Assembly: GCA_012976225.1 (NCBI GenBank)
Contig: JAAVVG010000020.1
Location: 124,001-188,000, forward strand
Direction of reading: 5' to 3'
Source of the DNA: Golubevia sp. BC0850
Lineage: Eukaryota; Basidiomycota; Exobasidiomycetes; Golubeviales; Golubeviaceae
Length of the DNA: 64,000 nt
In this document: positions 12,460 through 25,349 of the stretch, piece by piece
How the letters are laid out: every line of letters begins with the position of its first letter
How positions within the stretch are numbered: position 1 is the first letter of the stretch
Made by a program: the position numbers and the translations under genes
The notes under the pieces: generated by a model
Told to the model about the DNA's origin: nothing
The model's database searches: none
Seen by the model: only the letters and a program-made list of their open reading frames with translations

Positions 12460-14880
12460 ATGAAGATCACTTCTAACTTCGTAGCACTCAGTGCTCTAGT
12501 CTCTTTCTCCTCAAATTTGATCAATGCAGCTCCGACAGCTCAAGATGAACTGTGGAACAGAGCTTCCGGTGCTGTCACAACCAGCGTCAAGACTACCATT
12601 GCTGACGAGTACGATTATATTATTGTGGGTGGAGGTTTGACTGGTGAGTATGCACAGAACAAAGAGATTTAATCTAAAGACTTTGGTCTCTAACCGCTAA
12701 CGCAACGCCTCTCTCTCTTCCCTAAGGTCTTGCTGTCGCCAACAGATTGACTGAAGATCCAAACATGAAAGTGCTAGTAGTTGAAGCTGGAAAAGATACT
12801 AGAGAGGATTATGAGGTCAAATCAATTGCCCAATACGGAGCTGTGAGTAGAGTTGTCTAGAGGGCATGAATGAGTGGGCGTCTCCTTGACAACCACCCAG
12901 ACTCTCACTCTCACTTTTTTCCTGACCTTCGATATCTTTAGGCTTCTGCTGAAAACGGACATGACTTCGCCTATCAAGCTCAAGACACCATTTCTGGCGG
13001 AACCAAATCCATCAGAGCTGGAAAAGGATTAGGTTAGTCTCACGTCTACCTGGCAGGTCGAACCTCTTTCTGAGTTCTGACTCTTTCTTCACTTCTTCTC
13101 CTCCTTCTTTTCAGGTGGTTCTACCTCAATCAATGGAGGGGCAGTCACCTTTGGTGACAAGCGTCAGTTCGAGGATTTCGGAAAATTAAACTCTGGATGG
13201 AGTTGGCAAGAATTTCAGAAGTACTGGATCAAGGCCGAGTCTTTCACAACGCCCAATGCAGCTCAACAATCTGCCGGAGCTGCTTATGATCAATCTTCTC
13301 ATGGATACTCTGGCCCAGTCGCAATCGCTTTCACTGAGATCAGAGGCAACTCCAATCGTCGTGACTACGAAGATTCGCCACTCAAACGGCTCTACACGGG
13401 TCCTTGGCAGAAAGCTTTCATGCAAGCTGCAGGGTCAGCTTTGGGTCTCAAAAGCGGAAAGGATCTTCTCTCTGGAGATACCAACATGGTCGCTTTCACT
13501 CCAAACACTATCAACGTCGCTGCTGGTGGAGATGGTCAGACCAGAGTGTCCAGCGCTACTGCCTACCTTTCGCCGATCGAATACTCAAGACCTAACCTTA
13601 GAGTATTGACCACTTACACTGTCACCAAGCTAACTTGGGATTCGGACACCAAAGGTAAAGCTACTGGAGTCAAGGTCAAGCGTACTCGGGATGGAAACGA
13701 GTACTCAATTGTTGCGAAGAAGGAGGTGATAGTTGCCGCTGGAGCAATTGGTTCGTAACAATATTCTTCTCGAGCTCTTCAACAAGAACTACAGCTCATC
13801 TTATTCACTCTCCCCTTTTCACAGGCACTCCAATTCTTCTCGAAGCTTCAGGAGTCGGTGATCCTTCTGTTCTCAAGAAGATCGGAGTAGCTCAACAGAT
13901 CAATCTACCAGGGGTTGGAAAGAACTTGATCGAACAAACCATGAACACCCTCGGATCTCAAGCCAACATCGATCAATCAGGAGGTGGACCTTCTTCTACT
14001 ATTGCTGGTCCTTCGATGGCAAACCTATTCCCAGACAACTCTACCGCCGTTCTCGACAAACTAGCCTCCAACCTTCAAACTTACGCAGACCAAGCAGTCG
14101 CTGATGGAGCTGCTGTCAACTCTGCTGGTCTCATGTCAATCTACAACTTGATGCTTGGTCAACTTCGTGCAGGTGTCGCCGCTTCTGAACTCTTCGCCGA
14201 CAGTGAGTGACTCCTTTCAGAAATTTCTGACTATGAAACCGTCTGACTTTCTCTCCTCCCCATTTCACTATTTAGCGGGCTATCCCAGCAACAGTTATGG
14301 ATTGGATATTTGGACGCTAATGGTCTTCTCCAGAGGATTCTGTCACGCTTCTAGTTCGTCAGTCTTCGATGGACCAAACCTCAACCCAAGATACTTCGCA
14401 GCTGAGATCGACATGCAACTTCAAGTAGCAAGTCTTAGAGCTGGAAGAAAGATCCTTCAACAAGATGGCGTCAAGAGCCTTACTAATGGAGGGGAGACTA
14501 CTCCAGGTTTCGACATGATTCCGGACGGAACCCAACACGGACGCTACTCTCGCTGGGAAGACTGGATCGTTGGAAGAACAGGAGGAGGATTTGGATCTGT
14601 CGCCCATCCAATCGGTGAGTTGATCTGTTGCAAGCTTCTCTGCTTGTCGCCTGGATTTTACTGACTATTGTCTCTCGTCTCGTTTCACTCTTCAGGAACT
14701 TGCTCGATGATGCCTCAAGCCAGCGGAGGTTGTGTTGACCCAAACTTCAAAGTCTATGGTTCCTCAAATGTCAGAGTCATCGATGCCTCAATCCTACCAA
14801 TGCAATTCAGTCAGCATCTCAGCACTGCTCTGTACGCTACTGCTGAAAAGGCAGCGGATATCATCAAGGCCGCAAAGTGA
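12460..14880 (+). CDS. Secreted GMC (glucose-methanol-choline) oxidoreductase, FAD-dependent, 642 aa
   Basis: Seven exons are inferred: 12460-12643, 12727-12842, 12942-13032, 13115-13750, 13825-14202, 14276-14614 and 14696-14880, giving 643 codons. A signal peptide (residues 1-23, ending INAAPT) is followed by the FAD dinucleotide motif YDYIIVGGGLTGLAVANRL and the adenine-ribose Glu in VVEAGKD. The GMC signature GLGGSTSINGG and the second signature GAIGTPILLEASGVGD follow. HPIGT and FSQHLST supply the usual catalytic pair, both His here. The family oxidises alcohols or sugars and reduces O2 or quinones. This is CAZy AA3-like, with aryl-alcohol oxidase or glucose-oxidase-like relatives; the substrate cannot be assigned. 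Exon 4 ends at a GTTCGT donor, which is unusual but required by the frame. Confidence 0.92.
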
Positions 14881-15147
14881 GGTTCGCCATCGGACTCTAC
14901 CCACCTTCTTTCTTTCTTTCGTTTTCACCACTCTCATTTTTCGCCGATAGACCTTTTTCTCCGTTTCGCTTATCTATCTGTAAATAGTTTCCGACTCTCC
15001 ATAGTAGTTGTTAGCTTCAAAGCTCCTACGTCAATTGTATCATCATTCATAGAACATTTTCTCAATTCAAGGTTGCGTTTTTTATTCTCAAACAAGTCTT
15101 AGAAGTGGAAGCGTCGATTGATTACAGGATGGAGCTAAATAAAAGCG

Positions 15148-17332
15148 TTACACGTGATATCTCCACTCCCTTTCTCGTTTTTGCTTCAACCCCTCTCGGA
15201 TCTCCAGCCCTTCTTCCGGGTTGGCTTTGGCTTCATCAGATGATCTCAAAACAGACTCTCCTTCTCTCCTAGCATTCTCCTTCGCCATCAAGTGCCATAA
15301 AAGAGAAGCTGCGAAAGAGGCGATGCCGAGATAGACGATCGCGAGTCCGTGAGAGACGTTGAAGTTGGTGTTTACGAGATTTCCTAGTGGTTTCCGATAG
15401 ACCTAGTTGAGAGACGTACGAAGGCGTTTAAGTGAGGGCAGGAAAAGAGTTCAGACATTTACTTTGATTCCCAGTCAATCTTGAATCGCTTCCACGAGAG
15501 ACTGGCGATGCTGGCAACTCAAAACACTCACCTGTGTGCCCACAATAGCACCCATGTCACCTAGGCCTATTACCATGGCAAGACCTATCGCTCTCTTGGT
15601 CTTTCCCAGAATGTTCTCGCTTGGCCATGCCAGAAGGAGAGCATTTCCAGAGTAGATTCCAGAAAGGGCTAAGAAGACCCCAACGTATTGACCTCCAGTA
15701 GTCGGAGAGGCGATCAAAACGAGATACCCTAGAGTTGAGAGAGCTGCAGAGGACAGAATGAATGGCGCTCGAATTGAATAGACCCTCGAAAGATAGGCCA
15801 AGAACATGGTGTAGAAGAAAGCACAGAAGTAAGGAGGTACAGTGAGGAGTTGAGCTTCCCAAGACTGATATCCAAGGTCTTTGATGATCGTTCTGAAAGA
15901 TCGCAAAAGGGAGAGCTGTCAGTCTGATTGGAGCTACTCTTGAAAGTGAAAAACTCAATGGAAGGATTGAGAATGAGAAACCGATCTCTTTGGCATTGCA
16001 GAATGGAGGAGCATGTGCCAAGCCAAACGAGCGTCGTCAGAGACGAAAGAATCGACCAAGTCTTGGCTGCTGCTCTTGGAGAACTCACGGTAGGTAAAGG
16101 GAGCTAGAATAAAGGGCAAAAGCGAACCCATGGAATAGAAGGCAGTAGAGATAAATAAGTTTATCTTTAAGAGCATCCTTGACGGAATCCCAGCTGAAGG
16201 ATTCATCATCCAACGCGTCCGAATCCGAGATCAATCTCTGATAAATAACTTGCTTCTCTCGAGGAGAGAATAACTTCGATTGGGATGGATACGTTGGAAT
16301 GATGAAGTAGGCGAGGATTGAGACTAGAACCGTGAGCGTGCCTTGAGGTGTGGAGAGAAAAAGGACGAGGATCAGCATCAACAGATGCTTTGCAGTCGTG
16401 ATGCACGTCAACGTCACACCTCTACTCACCTTCAAGGACGAAGATCCAAAACCATCCACTCTTTCCTGTCATTGAGAAACGACAAGACAAATGAGAATGG
16501 GTTCACACTGTGACGCTTCACTCTCAACCGGGCTCACCTCCGATCCCTCGCATTAAGCCAATCGCGTAAGCCAGAGCGCCCCCTAAAGCTCCGGCAGCAG
16601 CAGCCGCAGAAAAGAATCTGTTATGAAAAAGGAAGGTGAGAGGTGAGAAGCTTGACTCAACCTTCCCTTATCTCAACTTCTATCTCCAACTCACAAGCTC
16701 ACTCGCCAGACCCTTTCCTCTCTCTTGTAGTAACAAGAGAAAACATAGAGTACTCCTGGAAAGAGACCAGCTTCGGAGATCCCGATAAGAAACCTAACCC
16801 CGTATAGCTGGGCTTCGTTTGTAACGAATCCCTGCACAATTGTCAGTATCCCCCATGCCGCTGTCAGAGTTGGCAGCCAAACAGGAGGACTCGTGAGCTT
16901 CAACACGATGTTGGCAGGGACCTCTGCGATGATGTACCCTACGAAAAAGATAGAGAGAACTGTCGGATAGTCTTTGATACCAAGGTCGTCGACCAATCCC
17001 TGTAGGGAGAAAGGAAGCCACGAAACGAAGTTAAGCAGTGGGACTCTGGCGGGACTTTCACTCGACGTACTTACTTCTAGTTTTGCATTACCAATGTTGG
17101 ATCTATCCAGAAACTAAGAGGGGAAAGAGTGAAAATTAGAAGAGCTGTCAGCCGCCGCTGCTTCTGCTCACGATCGCTGTCTGGTCCCAAAACCTACACT
17201 TAGAAGATACAATAAAGTCAAGATTGGCAACAATTTTTGGTCTATCTTTCTGACAATTCTCTTCTCTTCTTGATGGTCCACTTCAACAGATTCAGTCATG
17301 GCCATGGAAGATTCTTTTTCGTTCAGAGACAT
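15148..17332 (-). CDS. MFS transporter of the Dal5/allantoate permease (anion:cation symporter) family
   Basis: The gene is read from ATG at 17332 to TAA at 15150-15148 through about eight exons. The N-terminal cytosolic tail ends with KRIVRKIDQKLLPILTLLYL, the standard entry to helix 1 in Dal5 transporters. It continues with FLDRSNIGNAKL, the GRPxxxP-like NIVLKLTSPPVWLP, AWGILTIVQGF, and RFLIGISEAGLFPGVLYVFSCYYKREE. The second half (GYQSWEAQLLTVPPYFCAFFYTM ... GDMGAIVGTQ ... YRKPLGNLVNTNFNVSHGLAIVYLG) gives a full 12-helix protein with a cytosolic tail ending REWRYHV. Known members take up allantoate, ureidosuccinate, nicotinate or other carboxylates at the plasma membrane. The substrate here is unknown. 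It converges with the GMC gene, whose stop lies about 270 bp away. Confidence 0.88.
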
Positions 17333-17453
17333 TCTTGTTGACTTGGACTTGCAGAACATAGAGGGGAGATGGAGGGAGAAGAGAGAAAAGGAAAGAATGA
17401 AGAAGAACGAAAAAAAAAGATCTGTTCCAACCATTTATTTGATCACCAGGGGG

Positions 17454-17483
17454 CTTAGACCTGTGATGCTTAGACCTGTGATG
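17454..17483. repeat. Perfect 15-bp tandem duplication
   Basis: GCTTAGACCTGTGAT is present twice head to tail (17454-17468 and 17469-17483), about 120 bp upstream of the MFS start codon. Confidence 0.9.
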
Positions 17484-18358
17484 GTGATTCGAAGGTTCAA
17501 GTTGCGTGATGGCAGCCGCAGTGAAGACGAATAAATCGTCTTCAGTCATAGCGTCTCTTCAAAGACGACGGAGGTTCAGAAGGTGATGAGATGATCTACG
17601 AAGATGCTTTATCTTTTCAATAGAAAGGGTTGTCTATAGTATGCGATTGGGAAGCAAGATGGAGCCATGCTCACAGAGGCGACCGCAGCAGAAAGTCTAC
17701 GAACGACCAATCGTACAACTGAATGGCTACATCTCACACACAGGAATTTACAAAACTGTAGGAGCAGAGAAAATCACAAAATTGGGAAACACATGAAAAA
17801 AGTGCTTGCTTCGTCGAAACGAGACAAGACCCTCGCCCCCTCAGGCCTTAGTCGTCGTCCACCAAACGTCTCGGAAACAAAAGGAGTTAAAGACGGTGTA
17901 TCTATGATAGTTGCCTCTGTTTCTGGTTGAGTATGTATATGTTTATCCTACTGCCCTTCAGATTTTGCGAGATGCGACTCATGCGAGATACACGAAGCCT
18001 CACTGGTCCCCACGTTGCCCTGGCTAGATCTGCCTCGCGAGGGTCATTTAAAAACGTAGGAAAGGGCCAAAACGATGTAGTGTGTACGTATGAGCGGAAA
18101 TGTAAGGATGGAGGATGGAGGCACAGAGAGATCCACGTGGTGATTTCGTGGAGCAACCCAAGCCGATGGGAAAAGCTTTCTTTGCTCTTGATGACATTTT
18201 GACACTCGAAGAGTATGGAGAAGAAGATCAATTGGAAACTCGTGGGGCGGAATTCTAAATTGCGAGACTAGCGAGTCCACCGTCCAACCTGGCTCCGGAG
18301 TCCAGAAGTGAGCTCATCATCTCACTCTCCTAAGTTTCATAGCATTCGGAGGATGCAT

Positions 18359-18402
18359 ACTTCGTAGGATAGATAGAATACTTCGTAGGAAAGTTCGTAG
18401 GA
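18359..18402. repeat. Three interspersed copies of TTCGTAGGA
   Basis: ACTTCGTAGGA occurs at 18359-18369 and 18380-18390, and AGTTCGTAGGAT at 18391-18402, followed by one more ACTTCGG. The spacing is irregular, so these look like local slippage or a small cluster of binding sites. Confidence 0.75.
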
Positions 18403-18895
18403 TACTTCGGATTAATACGAGCACACAACGTAAAGATGTGATCGAGTGAGAATGTTTCGGGAAGGCAGCGAAAAGGCAATCAACAGATCAACCGGAGAAA
18501 CTAGGCACAGACGTCAATTAGAGCTTTAGCGCATTACCAGCATTAGAGCTTCCCCGGGTATGAACGGGGTGGATCCATTGGACCGATGCAGATCCAGAGA
18601 CCAGATTTCCATTTTGGGTTTGGTAAGGTTACAATCCTCTCTTTCTCTTTGTTAATTTCTTCTTTCTCAACTTTCTTTCTTTGATTCTCACTTGCTTCTT
18701 CTTGCTCTTTGCTACATATCTCTTCTCTTTGGATTGCATCTTGCACCTTGCACCTTCACTTTACTCGATTCAAGACCTCAACTTTTGCTTTCTCTCAAGA
18801 GCTCGACTCTCTCAGTGCAACCACCCAACCCGACCATCCATCCTCTTTCTTCAATTCTCTCTGGGTTCTCATTCTCACATTAACACGAGCCTATC

Positions 18896-21800
18896 ATGGC
18901 CTCGTCGCGGAGCAGGCGGAATGTTCTTTCAAATAGCACAACACGGCATATCAAGCTTCTACTATCGGTAATCGTCTTGACCTCTTTCACTCTCTCAAAT
19001 GCCTCAGCTCTACCTTCTTTCAACTCCACTTCTACCAATCCCATTCAGAACCAAGAACTCATATCTCATCCAGTAGCTTTGTTCAGGTCTCAAACCTCTC
19101 ATTCACCATATCCAACTCGCATCACTCAACCTTTGGACAAATACAACTCTTTAGACTCTCAAGCTCAGAGACAGGCTCTCACTGAATTGAAAGACTTCAC
19201 TCATGAACTCTTCATTCTCAGATTCAACAACGAATTCTTCATTCAGATGGCAGTCGCTGCTGCTTGTCTCGCAGTCTTGATCATAATTGGAGGTGAGTGA
19301 TCGAGAGAATGACCTGAAGGTCAGATCAACGGTGGATAGATGGCGAAGGCGTCCTTTCCATGGATGAGTTGGCTTAGTCTTGTTTTCCGAAATGAAGAAA
19401 GAATGGGAGTTACTTTGAAGGAGGGCGGTTGGGTTGAAGTTCTCTGGTAGTGTCCCTCTTTCCCAGCCCAAGACTAACCTCACTCTCGACCCTTCTGACG
19501 CTCTCCCCTTCCGCAGCATCGGTGATCTTGAACAGACTGTGGAGGAGAACTTTCTGGGCCTTCAAGATCACGAGAAGGCAAGAAGGATTATACGTGATTG
19601 TGAGTCACTCAACTTTCTTCTGCCTACTATCCCGAACTCGAAACCATTCCCTAACATCGCCCCTCTCTCTTCTCTCTAATCTAGCCAAACGCTCTGAACG
19701 TGTTTTTACTATTCACGGGTCTCTTCGCTCTCATCTGGATTTGCTACATCGTCTTCATCTGGAAGCTCTACGACGCAGAGGTGGATCAGCTGCAGTACAG
19801 CATCGAAGGTTTCAACACGTACGCGTGGCTGCCTCTTTGGTTGGCAGCTTTCATGGCAGGCTGGGGATCCTTCTACACAGCTCCAGGAGCTCTAGATCAA
19901 GGAGGGCCCTTCGGAGAGAAGAAAGAGAAGAGTCTTTTAGAGAAAAAGCAAAGTTGGAGACCCAAGTGGCTTCGATTCCGGTTTTTCTCCAAACCTATCC
20001 TCATTAACGTTACCTGCATTGGCTCCGGACCCCTCATCGCCATCGCTTTGGTCGTTCCGACGATTCTATCACAGAATCTGAAGTCCAAAGCCTTCAACGA
20101 ATATCTGGAGATGGCCGACCAAATCAATCAGCTGCTCTCGACCACCCCAGGACAGGCTGACGCTCCAGCTCTACTTCAGCAAGCCAGTTCTGTGTGGGAT
20201 GATGTTCTAGAGAACCAGTGGTATTTGACAATCGGTTACATCATGTGGACTATCTTTGCCTCTGCCTTCTTGATGTTCTACATTCCTTCCGGAGGTTATC
20301 TGTGAGTGTCTTTTTTTAATTCGCCTTTTCCCAAAACTGAGACATTGTTCTAAGAAGTCCAAACTCATGCAAAATCTGTTTCTCTCTTCCCTCCAAACCA
20401 GGGTCTGGCTTGTATGGACTCAAGTCAAAGCTCAGAAAGAAGTCTTGGACGGGATCGAGAGGAGAGCTAAGGAAGCTCAAGGTGCAAGAGTTCGACCAGC
20501 TTCAGGACTCAGTTTCAGAGGTTCTGAGCCTCCAGGAGACTCTTTACTCTTTCAACCTCTTTCCTTTTCCAATGAAGATTCGGGAAACTCCATCACGGTA
20601 GTCCCATCTGGTACTAATCATCCAACCTCCCCTGGACTTCACACCAGTCCTCGAACTCCCGCCAGCTTGGTAAAGGAGCTCAAAGCAGAGGTCAAAGACG
20701 TCTTCTTCCCTCCACTTCGGCCTGAAGCAAAGAAGAGATTGGACCGCAAGCCTTCAAACCATTCCAGCCCTACGAGTCGTTACCGTTACATCCGAAGATG
20801 CTTCGTCAACCTCACCGTTCTCTATGTCGGGATCGTGTTCGGAGCTCTCGTCTTCCTAACCATCGCAGCTCGTCTAGCAGCTCATCTCTACGAGGCTGTC
20901 CTCTCTGGTCCTCAGAGCCTCACCAACATCGTCTACCAGTCTCACGTCCCTACCGCCTGGGCATCTGTCGTCTTCGGAACCGCCACCATCAGCAGCATCT
21001 TCCTTCGACACTTCGATCCAGCCAGTGGAGCCGACTCGATCAAAAGCCCAATGGCAAAGAAAAGGAAGTCTGGAAAGATTCTAGGTTTCATGAAGGAGGA
21101 GAAAGCCTCGTCTCCGCAGGATAGGTCTAGGACTCTCCCACCCGTTCCGGAGAGCGTTTCTGCTACCATGGGAGGAGACGTGACCATGACCGATTCCATC
21201 CCCTTTCCTCCCGGCGCCGAATCTTCTGGTGGAGATCTTGGTATCCAGAGCTTCCCTTCGGTCAGAGGCAAGAGCTTTGGAGAAAATAGGGGGATGAAAT
21301 TCAGCTTGTCGAGAGACGCTAAAAAAGGAGCTTTGATTCTTCGAGCTGTGGATCCGACTTCTCATACCACCAGTCAAGCTTCAATGGGAAGAATAGGCGG
21401 AGATACGTACGAGACTCAAGGTCAGACTGTAGACTCAGGAAATGAGCTGGAAAGGATAGAAACTCACGCTGCAGACTTGGAGGCTGAACAGACTTCAAGT
21501 CGAAAATCCAATCGAAGCCGAAGACGATTCCCTTTCATCAGTCGGTCAAGACCAAACGAGGAGTTTCCTCAAGACGTCACTCAATGCAGTGACTTTGAAC
21601 AAACCACTTCCATGAGAAGCACAGGAGAAATCAATGCGACCTCTACTGGCGGCAAGGTCTTCTACGCCACCCCTTACGGAGCCATGCCAGCTCCGGCTCC
21701 TAGAGAGAAGCCTCTTGCTCCGGCTAGATCGCCTCCTCGAAGTCCAGGAATCGACTTCCCAATCAGAGCATCTAAGGAATTGAATCAGAACTCAGCCGAA

Positions 21801-22898
21801 GTTTACTCTTCTCGCTCTCGCTCCTACTCCGCCTCTGGATCTGGATCTGGTTCCGGATCAGGCAACGGTTCTGGAGGTCACAATTCGCACATCGTCAGGA
21901 TCTACTCTCAACCCGGAGAGAACAAGTCTGGAACCTCAAGCACTCAGACTTTCGAGTCTGGCATCGATCCTCATCTTACGAAGGGTCAGACGAGACCAAC
22001 TCTCGATCGAGATGTAGTTTCAGTCCCACCCAGTCCAGAAGCTCCAAGACTGTTGGTCAGAGAGTTGGACGCTACCACACCACCTATCTCTGAAGCTGAT
22101 CACGGAGAGAGTCTTCGAATGACGGAAGCTTGGAGCACTCCGCCTCGACCCTCAAGAGATTCTTCAACGCTGGCTCGAAGTCCGTCATCTCCTTTCACGA
22201 ACAGTCTCCATTCTCCCAGAAGACCAGGTCAGACCTCTCCGTGGATTGCTAGGGAATGGGAAGCTGCAGCCGCGGCAGAGAGACGCAGCACTGATTCCAC
22301 TGCTAGGAAATATAGTCTCAATCTGGGAAGAGCTCCAGGTGCACCTTCTCAAAGCGTTCTAGACTTAGCTTTAAGGTCAAGTCAAGAGACTTCAACATCT
22401 TCTCCCGTCAGAAGAACGTCTCCCAGCCATAGTCCCATCGTTGAAATCGGCTTGAGAGAGCTTCAAGCTAGGGAAAATAACGCCACAAGTCATGGAGTCA
22501 CTTACTCAACTGCCTCTCCGCTAATCACGGAAAGATCAAGGAACTCAATCATTCCGGAATCTCCAAAGGTCAGAAACTCTTATCTCAGTGCTCTGTCAAA
22601 TTCAACTGACAACGAGGGAGTCATCTCAGCTCCTTCTTCACCACCACCTTCCGGACCTCTACCTCTATTACCCAGTGACCGAACTACTCAACAAAACAAT
22701 CGGGCACCCTACGTCTCTCCGGTGAGAAGACCTGCACCTTTGCACGATCTGGAACCACCTCCTAGCGCCAGAAGGAACCGAGCTAACGCCTCCGGGAGAA
22801 GAGGCTCTCTTCGAATCTCGATGGATGGAGAAGAGACTGGAAGGCCCGATCCAAACAGCAACCATAGGCCCAGACTATCTCCTGGTGTCTTTTTCTAA
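18896..22898 (+). CDS. Large multi-span membrane protein with long Ser/Pro-rich tail, 1197 aa, family not recognised
   Basis: Four exons, 18896-19292, 19517-19599, 19685-20301 and 20402-22898, give exactly 1198 codons. There is an N-terminal hydrophobic segment (about residues 20-38, signal anchor or TM1). Further membrane spans lie at MAVAAACLAVLIIIGG, NVFLLFTGLFALIWICYIVF, LPLWLAAFMAGWGSF, ILINVTCIGSGPLIAIALVV and WYLTIGYIMWTIFASAFLMF. After a cytosolic block come LTVLYVGIVFGALVFLTI and a last weak span near VPTAWASVVFGTATISSIF. The remaining 600 or so residues are Ser/Pro/Arg-rich, with a (SG)n run and many SPxR sites that look like kinase targets; this is probably a cytosolic regulatory tail. 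I cannot name the family. Similar layouts occur in poorly characterised basidiomycete membrane proteins, sometimes labelled proteophosphoglycan because of the low-complexity tail. Confidence 0.85.
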
Positions 22899-23590
22899 AG
22901 GTGTCATCTCTATCTGTTCTGTCGCAACCAAGCTCCCACTCCCTTTTCAACTCACTACTCTGGAGGTTCTCTTACTATTTCTCCAGTTCCTCTCAACTTC
23001 AATTACATCAACTCTCTTTCAACCCAAACCAAGTCTCAGAATCTCGCTAGTCAACATTCAATCACGCAACGCAACTGCCAACCTTTCACCTTCCCTTCAA
23101 ACAGCTCAAATCTGGGGATCACGCTCTTTTTCCAATGCTACCAACTTTTTGCAATTTTTCTTCACATTGATTCTAAAACTTTTTCTCGATTTGTTTTGTC
23201 ATTTCCTTCACGGCTTCAAATACCCTTCCACCTCCTCGATCCGTTTCCATTTCCATCTCCATCTTTCGACGTTTGATTCAATTTGAAGTGCCTCAGAGCT
23301 TGTTCTTCTACTTTCTAAAATTCTTTATTGTCTTCTCTGTCTTTCACTTTGCGCAATATACAAGTTCGTAAGTCACGCAGAAAAATCTAGATTCCTGTTC
23401 TATCGTCTCTTTGGTTGAAAGCGTGACATGTGTGTTTTCGCGTATGGATACAGGTTTGAAATTTTGCATTTGATGATTTGCAATCTATGTGAATTGTGAA
23501 GTCTATGAGGCAAAGTGGCGTGAAAATGAAAAGGGACGAGTCGACGAATGCGTTCTGATTTGTTCTCTTCAACATTCGAGTAGAAAAGTT
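22899..23590. other. Convergent 3' region, no supported gene
   Basis: This pyrimidine-rich sequence follows the stop at 22898 and lies before the end of the minus-strand hydrolase pseudogene. No domain-bearing frame was found. Confidence 0.5.
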
Positions 23591-25349
23591 CTATTTGAGA
23601 TCATAAATTGTCTCCTTGGCTGAGGAGGAAGATAGAAGCCACGCGAATCCATGAGGCTCGTCTTGGACTGCAAATTGTAAACACAAGCATGAAGAAAGAC
23701 AAGATTTTAGAAGATCTTTCTTTGGGAAGAGAGTGAAAGAACTTGAGAAGGACTCACCTTCAACGTATTGAACCAAGCACTTTTCCATCTCCCCTAAGCT
23801 CTTTACCAAAGCTCGAGTCTCTCGAACGACCAGCTCGTGAGCTCCGCACGTTACTAGGATCTTGGTCTCCTTCTCTTCTTCACTAGTTCTACCAAACAAC
23901 TTCATAGCTTGTCTATTATATTCGTTCTCTATTCCAGGTATCCCTAAGCTGAAGAAAGCATGGGATTCTTTGAGGTTTGAGATCGAGGTTAGGACGTCTT
24001 TTGAGATTTCTTGAAGAGTTGATTCTTTCGAGATGAGAGAGCTTTCAGAAGAAAGAGGAATATCCAAGCTAGAATTTAAATAATCTCTAGACCAATCTTT
24101 GAGCTCTTTAGGATCTAGAACATCAAAATCCCTACTAGTTTCACAAGTTGGAGATCTGAAAGTAGCATCACATCTTGAGAGTGAAGTAAAAGTTTGCTCG
24201 GTCTACTTAAACCAATGCCCAAATCTCCGACCCTGTGAGTCAAACAGCTAAGATAAAGCTGTAAAGAAAGACTTAAACCAGCTCCATTTGAGTCACCACT
24301 CAAGGTGATGTTCTCAGATTCAACTCCAAGTATTCTGGTCAAATAAACATAAGCAGAAAGGGAATCGTGAAGAGAAGACTCAAAGTCTCCAGAAGGAGGT
24401 TGACGATAATTGACCAATAAATTTCTTAGCTCTTATTAGTGTCCATCCTAAAGCAGTTCCTATCATTGGTCCACTACTCAATAGTAAAATGACCTTTTCA
24501 GCTGAAGATGAAGCTGTTCCAGAACCTAACCCGCCTGAAGAAGAAGCTGGTTTTACAGCTACTACTTCTCCGTTCCGAATGTTCGAAGCTTGCGTTTGCC
24601 AAAGCCAGATTGCAGAGACTGGAGGTGAGGATAAAGAGAGAGTTGAGTGATCTTGAGACGATGAACCGGCTGAATGAAAGTTTGAGAGTGGACCAACTGA
24701 AAAATCGGATGAGAAGCCAGATGAGAAAGGAAGAGTTGAGGAAGTTGGAGTCCTTTTATGTTGGGTTTTTGGATTTGAAGAAGGTGTGTTTGAAGTTGAA
24801 TGAGCTGAATCTAATACAGATGGAAGAGTGATAGCTTCGAACTCTACTGACCACCCTTCATGTCTGGAACTGAAAGAGATGATCCATTGAGATAGTTGAA
24901 TGAGATAATGAGGAGAGTTGGAAGAAATTAGAATTGAGAGCTCTTGAAGATTGGTATCAAATTTGCTGCGAAAGAAGACAGAAGAAAAAAAAGTAAGATT
25001 AAGAAAGCTCAGAATGAGCAAGCCTTTGACACTTCTAGATTGGACCCTACTTACAAATCAGAACAGATCTCATTCATTTTTCCTCCTCATCCAAATCATC
25101 CATTGCCTTCTTTCTAGCGATGTTCCCTCTCTCTTTTCCAGCGGTCTCTCCAGAGATCCGAGTGTTTCTCGGTACCCAGTAGGAAGGCCATGAAGACTGA
25201 ATGATTGGATGTAATCGATCGATCCCTAAAGCTATCAGAGCTAGGAGTAAGGTCGGTAGGAGGAGGAGGAATAGATGTGAAGCGAAGCAGTAGAGGTGCC
25301 ATCCAAGTTGCTTCTTGCTCCGAGAGAGAGGGTTCCAGAGGAGTGACAT
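23591..25349 (-). pseudogene. Alpha/beta-hydrolase (HSL/steryl-acetyl-hydrolase-like) pseudogene
   Basis: The reading starts at 25349 with a membrane-anchor N-terminus (CFASHLFLLLLPTLLLALIALG). It continues through the family-like segments WPSYWVPRNTR and DLDEEE, an intron ending near 24966, FDTNLQELSILI, the nucleophile elbow GDSNGAG at about 24290 and a late DEPHGF with the expected catalytic His. The frame changes three times. One base is lost near 25076, giving TGA directly after DLDEEEK while NEICSD continues in another frame. One base is gained near 24425, between LIRAK and LLVNYR. One base is lost near 24174, between LLLHS and CDATFRSPTC. No intron can explain one-base steps. The oxyanion HGGG that should follow VILLL reads SSGP. 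I infer a decayed host esterase gene. No neighbouring gene shows such breaks, which argues against general sequencing error. Confidence 0.8.

Larger units (their letters stand above)
17333..18895. other. Divergent intergenic region with short direct repeats
   Basis: This 1.56-kb region lies between the divergently transcribed MFS gene and the 1197-aa membrane-protein gene, so it should contain both promoters. It holds the two short repeats listed separately and a long pyrimidine-rich leader (about 18625-18890) just before the 18896 start. Scattered small open frames show no domains. Confidence 0.5.

Noticed and set aside
20367-22898. Starting the large membrane protein at an ATG near 20367 within the last long open frame
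   Set aside because: That ATG lies in intron 3; upstream exons with membrane spans join in frame and the total is divisible by three.
23591-25349. Explaining the hydrolase frame changes by tiny introns
   Set aside because: The changes are single-base steps inside conserved segments, with no room for an intron and no GT-AG pair at the right spacing.
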